This document shows positions 14,152-18,474 of a stretch of DNA of 18,474 bases, piece by piece. The stretch is from UBA2040 sp002332715 (lineage in GTDB: Bacteria; Bacteroidota; Bacteroidia; Flavobacteriales_D; Crocinitomicaceae): positions 1-18,474 of the forward strand of contig JAQWUF010000068.1 in assembly GCA_029242295.1 (NCBI GenBank), read 5' to 3'. The position numbers and the translations under genes are program-made. Position 1 is the stretch's first letter. Every line of letters starts with the position of its first letter. The notes beneath the pieces are model-generated. The model saw nothing but the letters and a program-made list of their open reading frames with translations, was not told where the DNA came from and ran no database searches.

Positions 14152-15612
14152 ATGAATCAAGAAAATCTAAAAATCTACAACAGTCTTTCTGGACAAAAAG
14201 AAATTTTTAAACCAATTCAACCCAACCGAATCGGAATGTACGTTTGTGGACCCACGTTGTACAGCGAACCGCACATGGGAAACATGCGGACTTTTATCAA
14301 TTTCGATTTGATTTATCGCTATTTGTTAATCCTTGGTTTTGATGTGAAATATGTACGTAACATTACCGATGCAGGACACATTACCAATAGTGCTGGTGAC
14401 GAAGTAGACAGCATAGGAAAAGCGGCAAAAGCGGCACAAATGCAGTCTTTGGAAATCGTTTACAAATACAATGTGAAATTTCAAGCGTTGCAGAATTTGT
14501 ATAACATGTTGCCGCCGAGCATTGAACCGACGGCTACTGGACACATCCAAGAACAAATTGAAATTATTGAAAAAATTATAGCGAATGGATTGGCGTATAT
14601 CGTCAATGGCTCTGTTTATTTCGACGTGAAAAGCTACAGCGAAAAGTTTCAATATGGTATCCTTAGTGGGCGAAAAATTGATGAACTTGCTGAGGAAACG
14701 CGCGATTTGAATGCACAGAACGAAAAAAGATTCTTCGCCGATTTCGCTCTTTGGAAAAAATCCAATCCCGACGACATGCAAATTTGGTACTCACCTTGGG
14801 GTGATGGAAATCCAGGTTGGCACATTGAATGCACGGCGATGAGTACGAAATATCTCGGACCAACATTCGATATTCACGGAGGTGGAATGGATCTGAAATT
14901 TCCGCACCACGAAGATGAAATTGCCCAAAGTTGTGGTGCCCTTGGGTGTTCACCTGCCAGTGTGTGGATTCACGCCAACATGCTTGAAGTGAACGGTCAA
15001 AAAATGAGTAAGTCACTCGGAAATTATTTTCTACCCATGGAAATCGTTGAGGGAACATCCGAATTATTCGAGAAACCATTTTCACCCAATGTTATTCGAT
15101 TCTCAATGATGCAAGCACACTATCGAAGTACGATGGACATTAGCAATGAATCTCTGCTGGCTTCTGAAAAAGGATACAATCGCTTGATGGATGCAATAAA
15201 AAGTTTGGAAAGGTTATCAGCTGGAAAAGAATCTTCAATCGATGTGAAAGCATTAACCGAATCATTCTACACAGCTATGAGTGACGATTTCAACACACCG
15301 ATTTTGACGGCCAATATGTTCGAGGCGGTGAAACACATCAATTCTTGCAAGGGCGGTAAAGCGACAATTTCAGCAACTGACTTGGAGCTTCTCAAATCAG
15401 AACTGAATCGATTTACTTTCGATGTTCTAGGTTTGAAAAAAGAAGAAGGAGGAAGCAATAATCGATTGGCGTCCGTGATGGATTTGGTTCTTGAATTGCG
15501 TCAAAATGCGCGCACGAACAAAGATTGGACAACTTCTGATCAGATCCGTGATGGTCTAGCAAAAGCGGGAATTGTAGTGAAGGATGGCAAAGACGGAACG
15601 GAATGGGGATAA
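14152..15612 (+). CDS. cysS: Cysteinyl-tRNA synthetase
   Basis: This class I aminoacyl-tRNA synthetase charges tRNA-Cys with cysteine and is essential in most bacteria. It has 486 residues, close to the family norm. The HIGH-type motif is HMGN (41-44) after the family-specific MYVCGPTLY. KMSKS is at 284-288. The zinc ligands that fix cysteine specificity line up with E. coli Cys28, Cys209, His234 and Glu238: they are Cys32, Cys227 in WHIEC, His252 and Glu256 in PHHEDE, with identical spacing between the last three. The C-terminal helical anticodon region follows residue 320. The ATG at 14152 places GMYVCGPT at the normal distance from the N-terminus. It stands alone, divergent from the lipoprotein gene, with a probable -7 element upstream. 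All catalytic features are intact. Confidence 0.97.
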   Translation: MNQENLKIYNSLSGQKEIFKPIQPNRIGMYVCGPTLYSEPHMGNMRTFINFDLIYRYLLILGFDVKYVRNITDAGHITNSAGDEVDSIGKAAKAAQMQSLEIVYKYNVKFQALQNLYNMLPPSIEPTATGHIQEQIEIIEKIIANGLAYIVNGSVYFDVKSYSEKFQYGILSGRKIDELAEETRDLNAQNEKRFFADFALWKKSNPDDMQIWYSPWGDGNPGWHIECTAMSTKYLGPTFDIHGGGMDLKFPHHEDEIAQSCGALGCSPASVWIHANMLEVNGQKMSKSLGNYFLPMEIVEGTSELFEKPFSPNVIRFSMMQAHYRSTMDISNESLLASEKGYNRLMDAIKSLERLSAGKESSIDVKALTESFYTAMSDDFNTPILTANMFEAVKHINSCKGGKATISATDLELLKSELNRFTFDVLGLKKEEGGSNNRLASVMDLVLELRQNARTNKDWTTSDQIRDGLAKAGIVVKDGKDGTEWG

Positions 15613-15808
15613 GCACGATATCTTTTACCATGAAGAATTCAGAAATTGCGCTTAATTGTTTTTGGCATTCATGAAATTCATGGGTTAAGGTTCCGATAAG
15701 TTTGAAGAATTCATTCCACTAAAAAATATAACTTGGCTGAAAATGAGTTTCGATAAATCTTTGCATATTTGATTGATAAGTTACAACGGATCAACAAAAA
15801 ATTAAAGC
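15613..15808. other. Intergenic region between cysS and the GT87-type pseudogene
   Basis: This is the longest gene-free stretch (196 nt). It contains a 13-bp perfect dyad, CATGAAATTCATG (15670-15682), and two near matches to the -7 promoter element, AATCTTTG (15756-15763) and CATATTTG (15764-15771), each one base off. I see no terminator hairpin with a T run and no RNA gene. Confidence 0.4.
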
Positions 15809-16565
15809 GTGAAAAGTAAAATCCTAAAATTTGTTGGCAATAGCCGAAACATAATTATTATTTATGTCCTTTTTGCATTACTAGCGAGTATTCAGGGTGC
15901 GTCATCAGGACCAAAAACTTTTGGTGATAACGGGGCAGAATATACGGAGTATAACAACTATGTCATTTTTAAAAAATCTTTCTGTTGGTTGGACCTTACT
16001 TTTATTGCTCATCCCTCTAATTTGGATTGATTTGGGTCAATACACAGCCTTGTTCGAAAGTTATAAGCAAATGCTGTCTGAAGATCATTCTATTTCTTAC
16101 GGTTATTCTGTCATGGGCTGGATCTATACATGGTTTTCAATTGAAGTAAATAAGAATATAATTGTCCTCATTGGAGCTATTCTTTTCATGGTTCCGCTTG
16201 TTAAATTTAAGTTGTATCAGCAGCACGCTTTTAAGTATTTGACCATGGTTTCTATTTTGATCTGGGTGGTTATTTTCAATCATAAGGCTGAATCACCAAC
16301 CTATATTATCGCAATGGCAGGAGCAGCGCTGTGGTTTATTCAAGGCAAAAAGAACACATTGAACACGGTATTATTTGTTTCTGCCTTTGTTTTCACCTCA
16401 CTTTCACCTACTGATCTTTTTCCGAGATTTATTAGGGAATCATATGTAAATCCATATTTGTTAAAAGCAGTTCCGTGTATCCTAATTTGGTTCAAAATAA
16501 TTTATGATATGATTTTATTCGATAAATCTGAGCCGGACGAAAATGTAGAAGCGTTAGTAGATTGA
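15809..16565 (+). pseudogene. GT87/DUF2029-type membrane protein with an out-of-frame internal deletion
   Basis: The first frame (GTG 15809 to about 15983) encodes an N-terminal membrane helix and YTEYNNYVIFKKSF, the conserved segment just after helix 1 in Bacteroidota GT87/DUF2029-type proteins. From about 15985 a different frame continues to 16565 with membrane helices and the family's C-terminal landmarks: YTALFESYKQML, SVMGWIYTWF, FNHKAESPTYIIAMAG, LSPTDLFP and LKAVPCILIWFKIIYD. Full-length relatives, as I recall them, have about 380-400 residues, while the two parts here total about 250. So about 130-150 residues of the middle, including the catalytic membrane core, appear to be missing, and the junction changes frame. 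The family includes polyprenol-phosphate-dependent mannosyltransferases of the inner membrane. The rest of this copy cannot make an intact enzyme. An assembly collapse is an alternative to true deletion. Confidence 0.7.
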
Positions 16566-16594
16566 GATTATTCGAATAGTATATAAATGCTTAG

Positions 16595-17086
16595 ATGACT
16601 TCAATAAAAAGAAGGAATTCCTCCAACGAAGATTTCATATTCTTTGTTCAGAACCTCGACGATGATCTCGCCAAAAGAGATGGTGCCGATCATGCTTTTT
16701 ACGACCAGTTCAATTCAATAAAAAATCTCAATCACATCATCGTTTTATACGAAAATGAAGAACCAATTTCCTGCGGTGCTTTTAAAAAATTTGATACAGA
16801 AAGTGTTGAGATAAAATGCATGTTCACTTTGCCTGAGCATAGTGGGGCTGGACATGCTGCTGCGATTTTCAGTGATTTGGAGAGGTGGGCAAGAGAATTG
16901 AAGTAAGAAAAATTTATTCTCGAAACAGGAACAGAGCAACATGAAGCCATTCAATTGTATTTGAAATGTGGATATGTCCTTGTCGAAAATTATGGGCAGT
17001 ATGCTGGGGTGGAGAATAGTCGATGTTTTGAGAAAGTGATGATTTCTTGGCCCTCCCGACTCGTCCAAAACAATAAAAAAGAGTAA
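16595..17086 (+). pseudogene. GNAT acetyltransferase with an in-frame stop codon
   Basis: One continuous frame of 163 residues would give a complete GNAT-fold N-acetyltransferase, but codon 104 (16904-16906) is TAA. Before it lie NHIIVLYENEEPISCGAFKKF, VEIKCMFTLPEHSGAGHA (the acetyl-CoA loop region) and LERWAREL. After it, in the same frame, lie KFILETGTEQHEAIQLYLKCGY and NSRCFEKVM, the conserved last strands and helix of the fold, ending with TAA at 17084-17086. The usual residue at the stop position is aromatic (as in ELGY or ELGF), so a single change from TAT or TAC explains it. The short product ending at 16903 lacks the last part of the fold and is unlikely to be active. The substrate of the family member is unknown. 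The lesion could also be a base-call error. Confidence 0.75.
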
Positions 17087-17144
17087 TTTTAAAATCCACC
17101 CGAAAATTGGGTTGAATTGACGATTTGTGATGTGAAAACTATCC

Positions 17145-17177
17145 AATTGTCAATGGTTCATTATTAATTGTCAATTA
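17145..17177. repeat. Paired ATTGTCAAT repeats just upstream of polA
   Basis: The 10-mer AATTGTCAAT occurs at 17145-17154 and 17166-17175, 21 bp apart start to start. The second copy sits in a 13-bp palindrome TAATTG-T-CAATTA (17165-17177) that ends 6 bases before the polA ATG. The first copy is flanked by CC and GG. Spacing of two helical turns would suit two bound protein dimers on one DNA face, but no regulator is known for it. Confidence 0.45.
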
Positions 17178-17183
17178 GAAAAA

Positions 17184-18474
17184 ATGCTGACTCCCGTAGT
17201 AGATAAAAAAATATTCCTCCTTGATGCTTTTGCCTTAATTTATCGCGCTTATTTCGCCTTCGCGAAGAATCCACGTATGAATTCAAAAGGTCAAAATACC
17301 TCCGCCGCTTTTGGTTTTACGAATGCAATGATTGATATTATCCAAAAGGAAAAGCCGACGCACATGGCGGTTATTTTTGATGCTCCTGGAGGTGCAACGA
17401 ATCGAATGGAAGACTTTGCTGACTATAAAGCAAACCGCGAAGAAATGCCAGAGGATATTCGCTCCATGCTCGAACCGATAAAGGAAATTATCAAAGCGTT
17501 TAAGATTCCAATGCTAATGCTAGCAGGTTATGAAGCGGATGATATCATTGGAACTTTGGCGAAAATGGGAGAGAAGGAAGGTTTTCAAACCTACATGATG
17601 ACACCCGATAAGGATTTTGCTCAGTTGGTATCAGAGAATATTTTCATCTACAAACCGGGACGAGGTGGCGATCCAGCAAAGATTTTAGGAATTCCCGAAG
17701 TACAAGAAAAGTTTGAGGTGGAACGTCCTGAGCAAGTAATCGATATCCTCGGAATGTGGGGAGATGCTGTGGATAATATTCCAGGAATTCCCGGTGTTGG
17801 TGAAAAAACAGCGAAGAAATTCATCAAAGAATACGGTTCTATGGAAGAACTGTTCAAGAATACGGCCGACCTCAAAGGAAAAATGAAGGAGAATGTCGAA
17901 AATTTCCAAGAGCAGGGCTTACTATCTAAAATGTTGGCGACCATTATTGTCGACGTTCCCGTTCCATTTGATCCGATTGATTTAACACTCGACGAACCAG
18001 ACAAGGAAGCCGTTTTAAAAATATTTACCGAATTAGAATTCCGCAATTTAGCCAAAAGGGTCATAGGTGAGGAAATTGTTGTTTCGGCTGCTGGCGCGGG
18101 AAATGCTTCTGCTGTACAATTGGATTTATTCGGTCAGCAAAGTTTGGTAGTTGAACAAACGCCTTTGGAAACCAGTGAACTGAAAACCATCGCGACGGAA
18201 AAAGCTTCATATCATTTGGTGAACACGCCAGAGGAAAGATCGAAATTGTTGGACTTGTTGCTGAAACAAAAGGAAGTTTGTTTCGATACGGAAACAACAG
18301 GACTCAATGCCATGCGCGCCGATTTGGTTGGAATAGCTGTTTCATTCAAAGCAAGAGAAGGATATTACGTAGCTGTTCCAAAAGAATTTGATCAGGCGAA
18401 AATGATAGTTGAATTCTTTGCTCCATTCTTTCAAAATGATAAAATCGAGAAGATCGCCCACAATATAAAATACG
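17184..18474 (+). CDS. polA: DNA polymerase I, C-terminus outside window
   Basis: The first 430 codons of DNA polymerase I, used in DNA repair and Okazaki-fragment processing. Residues 1-300 are the 5' nuclease domain: FLLDAFALIYRAYFAF at the start, FDAPGG, YKANREEMPEDI, the acidic GYEADDIIG, TPDKDFAQL, and the helix-hairpin-helix DNIPGIPGVGEKTAKKF. After a linker (about 300-345), the 3'-5' exonuclease domain starts with DTETTGL, where Asp368 and Glu370 match the metal ligands of E. coli DnaPolI (Asp355, Glu357), so proofreading is probably retained. The last residues in the window are AHNIKY. The ATG at 17184 gives the standard N-terminus. It stands alone, downstream of the broken GNAT gene, with palindromic repeats but no clear TAnnTTTG element in the 97-nt gap before it. 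The polymerase domain lies beyond the right edge. Confidence 0.95.
   Translation, partial: MLTPVVDKKIFLLDAFALIYRAYFAFAKNPRMNSKGQNTSAAFGFTNAMIDIIQKEKPTHMAVIFDAPGGATNRMEDFADYKANREEMPEDIRSMLEPIKEIIKAFKIPMLMLAGYEADDIIGTLAKMGEKEGFQTYMMTPDKDFAQLVSENIFIYKPGRGGDPAKILGIPEVQEKFEVERPEQVIDILGMWGDAVDNIPGIPGVGEKTAKKFIKEYGSMEELFKNTADLKGKMKENVENFQEQGLLSKMLATIIVDVPVPFDPIDLTLDEPDKEAVLKIFTELEFRNLAKRVIGEEIVVSAAGAGNASAVQLDLFGQQSLVVEQTPLETSELKTIATEKASYHLVNTPEERSKLLDLLLKQKEVCFDTETTGLNAMRADLVGIAVSFKAREGYYVAVPKEFDQAKMIVEFFAPFFQNDKIEKIAHNIKY

Noticed and set aside
15670..15682. Perfect dyad CATGAAATTCATG after cysS
   Set aside because: Only one base lies between the arms, so it cannot form a terminator hairpin, and no T run follows. 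Palindromes of this size occur by chance in AT-rich DNA.

Overview
The window looks like chromosomal DNA of a member of the Bacteroidota, probably the Flavobacteriales. The base composition is AT-rich, and the gene families (S9 peptidase, RprX/RprY-like two-component pair, acyloxyacyl hydrolase, GIN-domain lipoprotein, GT87-type protein) are typical of that phylum. Several genes are preceded by the Bacteroidota -7 promoter element TAnnTTTG, and Shine-Dalgarno sequences are largely absent. The organism is an inference from recalled family features; no search was run. No tRNA, rRNA, CRISPR array, insertion sequence or phage gene was seen, and no gene-free stretch exceeds 200 bases.

Layout. Positions 1-4247 are on the minus strand: a histidine kinase and its OmpR-type response regulator (4 nt apart), a weak terminator, a small two-helix membrane protein, and an S9 peptidase cut by the left edge just after its GxSxG serine. 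Positions 4378-7226 are on the plus strand: a DUF2459 membrane protein, the pseudouridine synthase rluF, an alpha/beta hydrolase broken by a 1-nt frameshift, and a 136-aa unknown protein. A MerR-type regulator with a cobalamin-binding domain (7219-8094, minus) carries the CarH/LitR photoreceptor motifs. It is divergent from a plus-strand lipoprotein gene, with a dyad in the space between them.

Positions 8876-13315 hold seven closely spaced plus-strand genes, probably one or two transcripts: a cysteine-free Mrp/ApbC ATPase overlapping a NifU C-terminal-type protein, a PagL-like outer-membrane barrel, a GIN lipoprotein, a HutD/Ves protein, a tandem DUF1456 protein and a small YgjV-like membrane protein. 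A lipoprotein with C-terminal membrane helices (13320-14051, minus) is followed by divergent cysS. After it come two damaged genes: a GT87-type protein with an out-of-frame internal deletion and a GNAT acetyltransferase with an in-frame stop. Last is polA, cut by the right edge.

Main points: the CarH-like B12 regulator and its dyad; the Cys-less Mrp paired with a CxxC NifU-type protein; three broken genes within about 11 kb; and promoter elements that revise some start codons.
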